A DNA stretch of 64,000 bases from Variovorax guangxiensis (GTDB lineage: Bacteria > Pseudomonadota > Gammaproteobacteria > Burkholderiales > Burkholderiaceae_C), in assembly GCF_003952165.1 (NCBI RefSeq), contig NZ_RXFT01000002.1, positions 372,001 to 436,000 of the forward strand, read 5' to 3'. Shown here one piece after another: positions 8,949-18,066 of the stretch. The stretch's first letter is position 1. Each line of letters begins with the position of its first letter. A program made the translations under genes and the position numbers. Below the pieces are notes generated by a model. The model worked only from the letters and a program-made list of their open reading frames with translations. It made no database searches and was not told the DNA's origin.

Positions 8949-9586
8949 GGCGAAGCACAGCCATCGGGCTGGGTTGCAGAAAGGGTTCTGGCCGGGTCGC
9001 ACATGCGCACTTGTCCGCCCACTGCGATGGTGACGCGAAGTGGCCTGTCGCCTGTCTTGGTGTCGCTCATCGCGATGTCGAACCAGACGGCGGCAGCCTC
9101 GCAGTCTGCTTTGGACGGGCCTGGCGCGGCATTCGGCACGACGCGGCCGATCGAACTGAAGCAAATCGCCGTCGGGACGGTTCCCGTTCCTGAAATGTTC
9201 GGGCCGGAGATCACCACATTGGAACTGACGTCGCTGAGGATGCCGGCTTCCACAAACGCCCCAGTTTGGTCGGAATCGGTCGGTGTGACCGTACTGATGG
9301 CCCAGTTGCGTCCGCTGGCCTTCGCCGTGTAGCTGGCGCTCTTGACGGTGGGCGTGTCATCGGTCAGGGCGAAAACCACTTGCCGATTGCGCCGGGTGGC
9401 TTCAGTCTGCGCCTGCCGCAGAGCGTTCTGCAGCGAATCGCTGACCGTCCGGATCTTGTTGTTGCGCACCCAGCCGAGCATGGATGGCGTGGCAAGCGCG
9501 GCGAGCAGGGCCATGATCGCCACCACCACGATCATCTCGACCAGCGTGAAGCCCTCGGGTCGGGCCGAGCGACGGCGATCGGTCAT
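8945..9586 (-). CDS. fimT: Minor pilin FimT/GspH family
   Basis: The prepilin has cleavage site P-E-G/F-T-L-V-E and the helix V-V-V-A-I-M-A-L-L-A-A-L-A-T-P, then the GspH/FimT-type domain (S-L-Q-N-A-L-R-Q-A-Q-T-E-A-T-R-R-N). Two in-frame ATGs exist. I chose 9586 because it gives the same 4-base ATGA overlap as most junctions in this operon; 9598 has a better ribosome-binding site (AAGGGG) and is equally possible. From 9586 the protein has 213 residues. FimT family members can also bind DNA during competence in other bacteria; that is not shown here. Confidence 0.88.
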   Translation of the reverse strand: MTDRRRSARPEGFTLVEMIVVVAIMALLAALATPSMLGWVRNNKIRTVSDSLQNALRQAQTEATRRNRQVVFALTDDTPTVKSASYTAKASGRNWAISTVTPTDSDQTGAFVEAGILSDVSSNVVISGPNISGTGTVPTAICFSSIGRVVPNAAPGPSKADCEAAAVWFDIAMSDTKTGDRPLRVTIAVGGQVRMCDPARTLSATQPDGCASP

Positions 9587-10083
9587 GACGAGGGGCATGC
9601 TTGCCCCTTTTTGACGATCCAGGCGGAGTTACACGAGGACGTCCAGCCCGACCAGCCGGTCGGCATCTTGGTCGTGCCTTGCGTGTTCGCTTGATCGATC
9701 GTAAAGATAACGTCCTTGGCAGGACCGCTTCCCGTTGCGGTGAGAAGGAAGCTGGTGTCACCCGTGTCGGTATCGCCGGCGCAACTCACCACGAAGTTGC
9801 CGAAGGTGCGGGTCTTCGCGTCCGTGTTCTGGCAAGGCGGGACAATCGATCCGACTTTTTTGTATGTTCGGTTGTCCTGGAAGTACCTCTCCATGTTCGC
9901 CCGCATGGTCGCCAGCCCATTCGTGGCATCCACCACGTATCCGCGCCGCACATAGTCCTGATAGCTCGGGATGGCGATGGCCGCCAGCACGCCAATGATC
10001 ACCACCGTGATCATGATTTCGATCAGCGTGAAGCCGTGCGCCCGGGAACTGCCGATCCGGCCGCGAGCAGGTTGCTGTTTCAT
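9583..10083 (-). CDS. pilE: Minor pilin PilE, first gene of minor-pilin operon 1
   Basis: The 166-residue prepilin has the site A-H-G/F-T-L-I-E, the helix I-M-I-T-V-V-I-I-G-V-L-A-A-I-A-I-P-S-Y-Q and then the PilE motif D-Y-V-R-R-G. The domain continues N-M-E-R-Y-F-Q-D-N-R-T-Y, which is characteristic of PilE-type minor pilins, and has C-terminal cysteines. A GAAAGG sequence lies 8 bases before the ATG. It is the promoter-proximal gene of pilE-fimT-pilV-pilW-pilX-pilY1, divergent from the PglL-like gene, so the operon promoter should lie in 10084-10242. Confidence 0.9.
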   Translation of the reverse strand: MKQQPARGRIGSSRAHGFTLIEIMITVVIIGVLAAIAIPSYQDYVRRGYVVDATNGLATMRANMERYFQDNRTYKKVGSIVPPCQNTDAKTRTFGNFVVSCAGDTDTGDTSFLLTATGSGPAKDVIFTIDQANTQGTTKMPTGWSGWTSSCNSAWIVKKGQACPSS

Positions 10084-10242
10084 CAGAAGACGCCTTTCAG
10101 CCCCGCTCGGCAGAACCGGAAACGGGTTGGAAACAATTGAACATATTTGTTAGATCGTGTCTTCAAATGTTTACTTTTACAAAGCCTCTCATCTGCCGCC
10201 GATGACCACTCGTCGGCAATGCCGCCCCGCAGAATGGGCAAG

Positions 10243-11946
10243 ATGACCACCAGTACGGTGCCCGCCCTCCCCGTTCAGCCTGTTTACAAGATGCTTGGCT
10301 TGACCCGCACAGCTCTGGTTGCGTTAACTTTTGTTTGTCCTTGGGTCAGCGGGCCATCAGCCAGTGCTTGGCAATTGCTTGTTTCCTGGGCATGCATGGC
10401 GGGGCTGTTGTTGACGGGGCCTGTCGGCTCGCCTGCCTTGCGGATCTGGGTGTTGTTGGGCCTGGGTGGTCTGCTCGTGGCGCTTTCCGGATCGGGAGGG
10501 CCGACGGCATGGGGTGGTGCCTGCCTCGCGATTGCCGGCATCGCTGCGGCCGCGAACGTGGGCAGTGCGTCGGCGCGCGACAGGGAAGGCGTTACGCTGA
10601 CGTTGGCCAGGGGCGCGCTGGCCGCGGGGCTCGTCAGCGCCGTCTTGGGCCTGCTCCAGTACTACGGGCTTGCCGACCCCCTCGTCCCCTGGACCACTTC
10701 CCCGGCGCTGGGACAGGCCTACGGCAACCTTCGACAGCGCAACCAGTTCGCGACCCTGATCAGCATGGCTTGGTGCGCAGCCCTGTGGCTATATGCCACC
10801 AGCGATGCAATTCACGTCCGGCGGCGTTTGATGGCGGCGGCCGGGCTCCTGCTGGTCGCGGCGGCAGCGTCGACCTCGCGCACCGGTCTGCTGCAATTGT
10901 TGTCGATCATCGCCGTGGCGACTTTCATCGCCATGCGGGAAAGGCGAGGCGCGCCGCAACGCAGCGCTACCACCTATCGCCTGCCGGATCCGAAGTGGCT
11001 GCTCGCCACCATCCCCCTCTACTTCACCATCGCCTGGCTCCTCCCCCAGTTGGCCACCGGCAGCGACGGCCCCGTCGAAAGCATGCTCCAACGCCTGCAG
11101 ACCGGCGCCCCCCAGGACCACAGCCGCCTGATCCTGTGGCGCAACGTGCTCGCGCTGATCGCCCAGCACCCCTGGACCGGCTGGGGATGGGGCGAGCTCA
11201 GCTTCGCCCACTACAGCACCCATTACGACGGCGCCCGGTTCGTCGAGATCCTCGACAACGCGCACAACCTCCCGCTGCACCTGGCGGTGGAGTTGGGCAT
11301 TCCCGCCGCCGTGCTGATCTGCGGCGGCTTTCTCTGGATGGTGCTGGCCGCGCGGCCCTGGCGGGAGCGGGACCCTGCGCGCCTGATGGCCTGGGGCATG
11401 CTGGGTGCGATCGTGCTGCACAGCCTGCTCGAGTATCCGCTCTGGTATGGACCGTTCCAGCTGGTGTTCGGACTGTGCCTCGGCATTCTTTGGCCTGGCG
11501 CGGGCGGCGTTGCGGTCCGGCCTGCGCTGTCATCCCTGGCGGCGGGCGTCATGCTGGCGGGCGTGGGGCTCGCCAGCTGGGACTACGTCCGCGTCAGCCA
11601 GATCTACCTGCCACCCGACGAACGGCTTTCCGCGTACAGGCAGGACACGCTCGCCAAGGTGCGGGGCACGTGGTTCTTCGGGCACCAGGCCGAGTTCGCG
11701 GAACTGACGCTGACCACCGTGACGCCCGCGAATGCCGCCGAGATGCACTCGCTCGCGCAGCGGGTGATTCATTTCTCGCCGGAGCCGCGCGTCATCGTCA
11801 AGCTGATCGAAAGCGCTGAGCTGCTGGGGCGCGAGAGTGAAGCCAGGGCGCAGGCAGAGCGTTTCAGCGACGCTTTTCCACAGGAGTTTGCCCGCTGGCT
11901 GAAGGAAGCAGATCGCGGTCCGCAACAGCTGGCGCCGCCGCCATAG
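10243..11946 (+). CDS. pglL: PglL-type O-oligosaccharyltransferase / O-antigen ligase family
   Basis: Polytopic membrane protein (about 567 residues, roughly a dozen hydrophobic segments) of the Wzy/WaaL/PglL superfamily. The PglL signature G-N-L-R-Q-R-N-Q-F-A-T is near residue 165 and the Wzy_C loop motif D-N-A-H-N-L-P-L-H is in the large periplasmic loop. The soluble C-terminal part resembles the Wzy_C_2 extension found in pilin glycosyltransferases. These enzymes transfer a lipid-linked glycan to Ser/Thr of pilins in the periplasm. Its position between two minor-pilin operons and near pilA supports a pilin target over a lipopolysaccharide role. The start is uncertain: ATGs at 10219, 10234 and 10243 are possible and none has a strong ribosome-binding site. 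Confidence 0.8.
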   Translation: MTTSTVPALPVQPVYKMLGLTRTALVALTFVCPWVSGPSASAWQLLVSWACMAGLLLTGPVGSPALRIWVLLGLGGLLVALSGSGGPTAWGGACLAIAGIAAAANVGSASARDREGVTLTLARGALAAGLVSAVLGLLQYYGLADPLVPWTTSPALGQAYGNLRQRNQFATLISMAWCAALWLYATSDAIHVRRRLMAAAGLLLVAAAASTSRTGLLQLLSIIAVATFIAMRERRGAPQRSATTYRLPDPKWLLATIPLYFTIAWLLPQLATGSDGPVESMLQRLQTGAPQDHSRLILWRNVLALIAQHPWTGWGWGELSFAHYSTHYDGARFVEILDNAHNLPLHLAVELGIPAAVLICGGFLWMVLAARPWRERDPARLMAWGMLGAIVLHSLLEYPLWYGPFQLVFGLCLGILWPGAGGVAVRPALSSLAAGVMLAGVGLASWDYVRVSQIYLPPDERLSAYRQDTLAKVRGTWFFGHQAEFAELTLTTVTPANAAEMHSLAQRVIHFSPEPRVIVKLIESAELLGRESEARAQAERFSDAFPQEFARWLKEADRGPQQLAPPP

Positions 11947-12005
11947 AGCAAGACCGGCGAGCCGGCCCGATCGAGGTGCCGCGCACGCTCGCGGCCGTCA
12001 ATCGA

Positions 12006-12584
12006 TCACTCGCTCGCCGACGTCGTGCACGTCGTATCCGTCGCGGGTTGGCACACCCTTGCTCGCCCCGTCTTTGCGATCACCACGATGCGGGTCTGCC
12101 GGGTCTTCGCCGCGTCCGGGATGTCGTTGCGTTCGATCTTCAGCGTGGCGGGCTGGAAGGTCGAATCGCTGGTCTGTGTGTAGCCCGAAGGGTTGAACAT
12201 GATGTACGCGGGGCTGCTCTTCGCCGTACCCTGGCCTGTCGCCGAGAAGTAGGCAGGCAGCGCATCCTGCCGCGTGATGAGGATGTCCGAATCATCGAGC
12301 TTCCGGTTGTTGTCGGTGTCGACGAAGACGGTCCAGCCGGTCGCCCAGTCGTTGTCCGCGCGCGGCACGACGACCGCCTGCCTGCCTCGCTTCATCGCCT
12401 CTCCCCTGGCCGCATTCAAGGCCGCGATGAACGAGTTCGCCGCCGAGGTGAGCTGGGAGTTGCGGTGAAAGGCGACGAAGCTCGGCACGCCGACCATCAT
12501 CAGGATTGCGGCGACGGCGATCGTCACCATCAATTCGATCAGGGTGAAGCCCTTTTTCCGAGGAGGCAGCTTACGGGCGTTCAT
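12006..12584 (-). CDS. fimT: Minor pilin FimT/GspH family, second copy
   Basis: The 192-residue prepilin has cleavage site K-K-G/F-T-L-I-E and the FimT/GspH domain motif A-A-N-S-F-I-A-A-L-N-A-A-R-G-E-A. The start at 12584 overlaps the pilE stop in an ATGA. It is the last gene of minor-pilin operon 2 and ends 59 bases from the convergent PglL-like gene. Sequence identity to the FimT of operon 1 is low outside the N-terminal helix, so this is not a recent duplication. Confidence 0.88.
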   Translation of the reverse strand: MNARKLPPRKKGFTLIELMVTIAVAAILMMVGVPSFVAFHRNSQLTSAANSFIAALNAARGEAMKRGRQAVVVPRADNDWATGWTVFVDTDNNRKLDDSDILITRQDALPAYFSATGQGTAKSSPAYIMFNPSGYTQTSDSTFQPATLKIERNDIPDAAKTRQTRIVVIAKTGRARVCQPATDTTCTTSASE

Positions 12585-13066
12585 GGCCAGCAGACCCGGA
12601 AGTTCGTGCTCGCGGCCGTACCCGTGCAGCCCTTGGCGCCCGTGCTGCTGAGGGTCAGCGAACCGGCTGCGGCGTCCGTGCCGGTGGGCGTGGCGGTGAG
12701 CAGCACGCAATCGGTGATCGGCTGGCTGCCGCATTTGTCAGCGGAAAGCCAGTAGGCCGGGGCGGAGGAGTTGTCGCCCGAATGGACCTTGAACGTGCTC
12801 GAGGCGCCGGCCGGTGTCGTGGCGCCGCTCGCGACATTGGTGCTGAACGCCAGGTAGGCATTCCGCTGCGTCATGTACCTCTCCTGCTGCTGCATCAGCT
12901 CCAGCAGCGCAGTCCGCGCCTGTGCCCGCCTGCCCTTCAGGACCGCCTCCGTGTACGACGGATAGGCGATGGCCGCCAGGATCCCGATCACGGCCACGAC
13001 GACCATCAGTTCGATCAGCGTGAATCCGCGCACTGCGGCGCGCTTCGTTGTGTGGTTCATGTTCAC
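12581..13066 (-). CDS. pilE: Minor pilin PilE, second copy
   Basis: The prepilin has site V-R-G/F-T-L-I-E and the PilE pattern of helix, Y-P-S-Y-T-E-A-V-L-K-G-R-R-A-Q-A-R-T and then Q-Q-Q-E-R-Y-M-T-Q-R-N-A-Y, with Cys pairs in the C-terminal half. A GTG at 13066 gives a 4-base GTGA overlap with the pilY1 stop; an in-frame ATG follows two codons later at 13060. About 161 residues. In this operon pilE comes after pilY1, as in several betaproteobacterial minor-pilin clusters. Confidence 0.88.
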   Translation of the reverse strand: MNMNHTTKRAAVRGFTLIELMVVVAVIGILAAIAYPSYTEAVLKGRRAQARTALLELMQQQERYMTQRNAYLAFSTNVASGATTPAGASSTFKVHSGDNSSAPAYWLSADKCGSQPITDCVLLTATPTGTDAAAGSLTLSSTGAKGCTGTAASTNFRVCWP

Positions 13067-16000
13067 GATCCGCGCTTCAGATCCAGGTAGTTGTTGATCT
13101 GCCGCCAGCTCAGCCGCCCTCCGATGAGGGTGACCGTCACCTGTCCGCTGCCGTCGGTGCCGTCTCCGACGTTGTCGATGCCGCCGGAGCCTTGCGAAAT
13201 CGCCTGGCTCGTGATCCGCCTCGCGCGCTGGCCCGTGCCGTTGCTGATGGAGGCGACCGTGCTGGCCACCTCGATCACCAGCGGCTCTCCCGTGATGCCG
13301 ACCGTCGATGCGCTCCGCGTTCCGATCCCCGTGTCCACGTTGACGATGTAGGCGTTGCCGCCGCCTCCACTCGCGCCGCAGGAACTCGAGTCGCCCGCGG
13401 CCGCCGGGATCAGGCTGGCGAATACGAGCGTGTCGCCGCGCAGCGTCGCCGCGCTCACCTGCCGTTCGGAACTCGCGTAATCCATGTACCAGCCCGAGCT
13501 CACGCTCGACGCCGTCGTGAGGTCGCTCGTGGCGCGGCCCCAGGTGAAGCCGGGCACCGTGATCGCGCCCTTGGAGTCGATGGTGGCCGCTCTCAGCCGG
13601 GCGCGCCCGCTGATGGCGCCGGAGCCGTTCGGCGTCGCATCGGGAGTGGCCGTGCCGTCGTCGTAGATCACGTAGAACGAGTTCTGCGCCGTCGACGAGC
13701 GGTCGTCCATCTCGAGGTACTTGCCGGTGCCGAAGGCCACCAGAATGGCCCTGGGGTCATTCGCCGCGGTCACCAGCGTGGGCGCCATGCTGATGGGCTG
13801 CACCTTGCCTTCGCTGTCCTTGGCGACGAAGAGCGGGTAAGGGGCGTTGTCGCTGGCCTTCTTGAAGGCCGACAGGTTCGCCATGTTCCACCGGGAGGTG
13901 CCTTGGCTGCGGAAGTCGAGCTTCCACATGTTGCCGTGCAGGTCTCCCACGAAGATCTGGGCCACTTCGCGATTGCCGCCGGTGGCGATGGCTGCCTTGA
14001 AGTTGAGCACGCCGGTGGGCTTGGTCACGGCCAACGTAGCGTCGTAGGGCAGTTCCACCTTGTAGTAGTTGGTGCCGAGTTCCCAGGCCGTTTCCGGCGC
14101 CTTCGACAGATCGAGCAGGAAGATGGCGGGATGGCCGGTGCTGAATTTGTTGTCCGAGTTGGCCTTGGTGTAGTTGTTCACCCCGCTGGCGACCACCGCG
14201 AACCACTTGTAGGTGGCGGTCGTTGCCGTCGGTGCGCTGGTGCGCATCTTCAGGATCTGCGGCTGCCCGACGACGAATCCCATGTCGACGTCGTCGTCCG
14301 CCGTGAACTCCCACATCACCTTCGATGCGTCGAAGGCCGTCGGGTCGGTGACGTCCAGTGCGAAGACGCCGCGCCCGCCTGCACCGGTGCCGGAAACCAG
14401 CACCGTCTTCCAGTCGGCCGAAGTGCCGGCGGAGCCCACCTGCGCTTCGGCCACCACCGGCGGGCCGTCCACATAGCTCTGATGGTGGGACACGTAGTTC
14501 ACGTCGGTCAGCGCGGCCAGCCTGGGCGACATCCAGCTGGGGATGTAGCCGAACAGTTCATCGCCGGTGCCGGCGTTGAAGGCGTGCAGCATGCCGTCGT
14601 TGGCGCCCACGAAGACAGCAGGAGTGCGGCCGAGGTTTGCCGTCCGGAAGGCGGCGTACGAGGTCGAGTTGATGTTGTTGGCGGGTGCGCCCGAATACAC
14701 CACGCTCGAATTGATGATGTCTCCCAGCAGCTTCCTGTTGCGCCGGCGGAATTGCGAGCCTTCGAGGGCGTTGCTTCCGCGCAGGTAGCTCACTCGGTCG
14801 GAGCCCAGCGAGTCGGCCCTGGTCGAGGGCGTGAGCTTGCCCAGGTCGGCCCTTTGCGCGTCGGTCAGCGAGTCCCACAGGAACGGACTGGCCTTGGGCA
14901 CGGCATTGCCCGCACGCCCGATCACGATGTTGCGTGAAGTTGCAGGCGCGGAGAGCGCAGCCAGGCGGCTCGAGGCCGACCACGTCGGGGTGGGCGAGAT
15001 GCTGGCCTTGCCATCGCTGATCGTGATCGCCTGCGAAAACAGGTCGCCGCTCCAGTCGCTGGTGTCGAACGCACCCTGGTAGACGGCGTTGCTCGTCTGC
15101 AGCGACTTCGACTGCACCGCGCTGCCGGCAATGCTTCGCGCGGAGGTCGATGCGCGGCTGAAGATGCTGTCGAACGCGCTCAGCACGCTGCGGGCACTGC
15201 TTTGCAGATAGTAGGTGCTGGCCTCGCCGGGCCGGGCACTGTCCTGCCAGACGTTGTCATCGGCCGTGCCGTCCTGGCGCTGGAAGGGGTTGCCGAAGGT
15301 GTTGAAGGGCTTGCGGCCTGGGTTGGAGGGGTCCGACTCGAAACCACCGTACTTCGCCGCAGTGAAGAACTGGTTTCTGTTGCGCCGGGTATTGGCGTCT
15401 TTCTGATTGCCGTGTTCGTTCACGTCGAAGAAGAAGCTCTTCACGCGCAGGCCGGGGCGCTGCATGCTGGGTTGCGCAGTCCAGTCCGTGCCGCGGATGT
15501 CGTGCGTATGGGCCCAGTACGAGTGCCCGATGATCGAGTGGGTGCGTACATCGGCGTTGGGGGCAGGGTTGCCTTTCGTCTCTCGTTTCTTGCCCTGCCC
15601 GTCGAGGTATTCCTTGGCCGTTCCCTTCTCGAAGGCGATGACCGTCTTCGTCCAGTCGTCGACGTTTGGATGGTTCAGTGCCGGATCGGGTTTGGGAAAG
15701 CGATAGTCGCCGTCGTGCGTGTTGATGTCTCCGATGACCACGATGTTGCTCTTGAGGCAGGCGTAGTTGCTGGAGCTGGTGCGCCCATCTCCGTAGGGGT
15801 CGCTCCAGGTGGTGAATACCGGGTAGCCGTCGTACAAAGCCGTCGTCAGCTTGCTGGTGGCTTCGTCGCTCGGCTGCAGCCCCTGCAAATAGCGGAGTGA
15901 CTCGTAGTAAAGCTCGCTGACCGGGTCGTACACCTTGTAGCGGCCTGCCACGGGCCCGGTGCGACCGAACTTGTTGAGGTAGTTGATGACCCCGCTCACG

Positions 16001-17436
16001 CCGAAGGTGGCATTGGTGCCCGACAGCGTTCTGCCGTCCGGATTGGCCGCGAATACGCCCGTGGTGGCGTCCCATTCGGCTGCCGCGTTGCCGCCGCTGG
16101 GCGTGTTCTCGATGCCGTTGATGTCGAAGGTCTTGGCGCCGACGTACTTCATGGGCGCGCGCAGCACGCCGCCATATCGTCCGCCTTTGGCGCTGTACGT
16201 CTGCTCCATGAGGTAGCCGAAGGCAGCCAGGCGCAATCTGTCGCTGTACTTCTGCACGGTACCGGTCGGCTTGTAGTTGCCGCTCGGGTACCTGATGCAG
16301 AAGCCGTAGTCGCGCACGTCGGCCAGGTCGCCGGCGCTGGTCTTCTCGCAAACCCTCACGCGGGAGTAGAAGAAGCCATCGCTGTTGAGGTCATGGGCCG
16401 GCCTCGCGGTGGAGCCGGCGGGGGCCGTGTAGCAAGCTTTGGCAACGCCCGGCGCGGGGTCGGTGAATACGGCGTTGCTGCAGGAGGTGCCGCCCGTGAA
16501 CCGGCCGACCATCCAGGTGTTGCCGGCGCCGTACCAGACTTCCCTGGTGTCGGAGAAGTCGCAGTTGGCGTCCTCGTTGGCGCAACTGGACGACGCGACG
16601 TAGGGAGGCTTGTCGCCGTGGAAGGGAAACGGCGCTGTCGACGTGCTGGCGCTCAGGCTGTAGCTGCCCGTGGCAGTGCAGCTGCCGCCCAGGGCGGTAC
16701 CGAAGTAGATGCGGTTCAAGGTGTTCGCCACCCAGATGTCGCTGGCGCCGGCCGCGGCGATCATCCGCCGCGGCACCGCGCCCCAGTACCTGCCACTGCC
16801 ACTGCCACCGCCGTCGCGCAGCAGCTTCTTCGAGGGAAAGTTGGTCGTGTTCCACATGCAGGTGGGGTCTCCGTTGGGGAGCACCGCGCGCTGCAGGATG
16901 GTCAGGTCGCTCGTGTCGATGTAGCGGTCGCCGCCCGAGAGGGCCAGGCGCAGCATGTCGATGGCCGAGCTGCTGGCCCAGTTCAGGAAGTTGCCGCTGA
17001 AGCCGTCCTCGCACATGCGGTCCGTGCGCGTGCTGGACTGGATGCGGTCGAAGCGCTTGTAGTCGGAGGCCTTGAGGCCCGCGGCAGGCGTTTCGTTCGG
17101 CGCGTCGTTGTACTCATAGCAGGCATTCGCGTCGTAGTAGCCGATGTACTCGTTCAGGTTGCTGTACGTGTTGTCGGAGGTGCCGCCGGCCGTGTACTGC
17201 GCGCCGACGGTCGGGAACTCCACCGACAGTGCCAGCGTGAGGGCGGGCTTGTCTCCCGAGGTGGTCGCATACAGCGGCTCGCTCGCCAGCGCGATGGGCC
17301 TGATGTCGGGTGCCGTCGTGCGGCTGCCCGCGATCGACACCGCGAGCAAGGCCGCCGCCGCCAGTGGGAGCGAAAGCTGCGCGAGCATGCGCGGCCGCTT
17401 GAACCAGGGCCTTGGATGGGAAGAGAACGTTGTCAT
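13063..17436 (-). CDS. pilY1: Type IV pilus tip adhesin PilY1, second copy
   Basis: The 1457-residue secreted protein has an N-terminal hydrophobic export segment (about residues 18-38). The middle part is Cys-rich, with a lone hydrophobic-poor region between residues 150 and 330, where the other PilY1 carries its PA14 domain; no PA14 is seen here. The C-terminal PilY1/PilC beta-propeller has V-G-A-N-D-G-M-L-H-A-F-N near residue 942. The end, R-L-S-W-R-Q-I-N-N-Y, matches the equivalent L-L-N-W-R-E-V end of the first PilY1. It lies 15 bases after pilX and overlaps pilE. The differing N-terminal halves suggest that the two tip complexes bind different surfaces; that is an inference. Confidence 0.9.
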   Translation of the reverse strand: MTTFSSHPRPWFKRPRMLAQLSLPLAAAALLAVSIAGSRTTAPDIRPIALASEPLYATTSGDKPALTLALSVEFPTVGAQYTAGGTSDNTYSNLNEYIGYYDANACYEYNDAPNETPAAGLKASDYKRFDRIQSSTRTDRMCEDGFSGNFLNWASSSAIDMLRLALSGGDRYIDTSDLTILQRAVLPNGDPTCMWNTTNFPSKKLLRDGGGSGSGRYWGAVPRRMIAAAGASDIWVANTLNRIYFGTALGGSCTATGSYSLSASTSTAPFPFHGDKPPYVASSSCANEDANCDFSDTREVWYGAGNTWMVGRFTGGTSCSNAVFTDPAPGVAKACYTAPAGSTARPAHDLNSDGFFYSRVRVCEKTSAGDLADVRDYGFCIRYPSGNYKPTGTVQKYSDRLRLAAFGYLMEQTYSAKGGRYGGVLRAPMKYVGAKTFDINGIENTPSGGNAAAEWDATTGVFAANPDGRTLSGTNATFGVSGVINYLNKFGRTGPVAGRYKVYDPVSELYYESLRYLQGLQPSDEATSKLTTALYDGYPVFTTWSDPYGDGRTSSSNYACLKSNIVVIGDINTHDGDYRFPKPDPALNHPNVDDWTKTVIAFEKGTAKEYLDGQGKKRETKGNPAPNADVRTHSIIGHSYWAHTHDIRGTDWTAQPSMQRPGLRVKSFFFDVNEHGNQKDANTRRNRNQFFTAAKYGGFESDPSNPGRKPFNTFGNPFQRQDGTADDNVWQDSARPGEASTYYLQSSARSVLSAFDSIFSRASTSARSIAGSAVQSKSLQTSNAVYQGAFDTSDWSGDLFSQAITISDGKASISPTPTWSASSRLAALSAPATSRNIVIGRAGNAVPKASPFLWDSLTDAQRADLGKLTPSTRADSLGSDRVSYLRGSNALEGSQFRRRNRKLLGDIINSSVVYSGAPANNINSTSYAAFRTANLGRTPAVFVGANDGMLHAFNAGTGDELFGYIPSWMSPRLAALTDVNYVSHHQSYVDGPPVVAEAQVGSAGTSADWKTVLVSGTGAGGRGVFALDVTDPTAFDASKVMWEFTADDDVDMGFVVGQPQILKMRTSAPTATTATYKWFAVVASGVNNYTKANSDNKFSTGHPAIFLLDLSKAPETAWELGTNYYKVELPYDATLAVTKPTGVLNFKAAIATGGNREVAQIFVGDLHGNMWKLDFRSQGTSRWNMANLSAFKKASDNAPYPLFVAKDSEGKVQPISMAPTLVTAANDPRAILVAFGTGKYLEMDDRSSTAQNSFYVIYDDGTATPDATPNGSGAISGRARLRAATIDSKGAITVPGFTWGRATSDLTTASSVSSGWYMDYASSERQVSAATLRGDTLVFASLIPAAAGDSSSCGASGGGGNAYIVNVDTGIGTRSASTVGITGEPLVIEVASTVASISNGTGQRARRITSQAISQGSGGIDNVGDGTDGSGQVTVTLIGGRLSWRQINNYLDLKRGS

Positions 17437-17451
17437 GGAAGGCTGCTCGCG

Positions 17452-18066
17452 TCAGTCGCGATAGATGATCTGGACGACGCCATGGATGTCGGCCCGGGGG
17501 CCGAAGCCCATGGCCGTCACGCGGAAGATGTATCTGGCGGAACCGCCTGAGGCGTCGCGGTTGGCCGGGTCTTCGATCGGTTCGATGACATAGCGCGGCG
17601 CCTTGGCCGGCTGGATGCCGTTGTCGCCCGCGGGGAAGCTGCGGCCGGTGAACTCGCCGTAGGCGGTGGTCTTGGCGCCGGTGGTCGCGGTGAAGTCCAC
17701 CGCCAGCCAGGCGGGCTTGCCGGTCGTTTCGAGCGCGCACAGGCCCTTGCTGTTGCCTGAGCTGCCGCAACCGCCGACGAAGGCGTTGGCGTTGGCCATG
17801 TCGGTGAACACAGCACGCCGGCTGGAGGCAGCGGGGCCGTGGATGTCGAACTCGGCATCCATCAGCGCCGCTTCGGCCGACTGCCAGGCGACCTGCATGT
17901 CCCGGTCGTTGCGAGCGCTGCGCTCGCCCATGGTGGCGATCTGCGCCGCGCCCGCGCCGAGGATGGAGACGATCACCAGCAGGAGCAGAACGACGATCAG
18001 CGAGGCGCCAGCCTGGCGGTTGGGGCGACTGGGGCGGCCAGGGCGGCTGAAGAGGGCATGCTTCAT
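17452..18066 (-). CDS. pilX: Minor pilin PilX, second copy
   Basis: The 204-residue protein has a positively charged leader, R-Q-A-G/A-S-L-I-V-V-L-L-L-L-V-I-V processing site and helix without Glu at +5 (PilX type), then D-R-D-M-Q-V-A-W-Q-S-A-E-A-A-L-M-D-A-E, the conserved PilX N-terminal pattern. Its ATG follows the pilW stop directly (TGAATG). It is part of the tip-priming complex encoded by operon 2. Confidence 0.9.
   Translation of the reverse strand: MKHALFSRPGRPSRPNRQAGASLIVVLLLLVIVSILGAGAAQIATMGERSARNDRDMQVAWQSAEAALMDAEFDIHGPAASSRRAVFTDMANANAFVGGCGSSGNSKGLCALETTGKPAWLAVDFTATTGAKTTAYGEFTGRSFPAGDNGIQPAKAPRYVIEPIEDPANRDASGGSARYIFRVTAMGFGPRADIHGVVQIIYRD

Noticed and set aside
12006..12734. 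Longer FimT-2 start at 12734
   Set aside because: The extra residues lie inside pilE in another frame; ATG 12584 gives the conserved short prepilin leader and the ATGA overlap.
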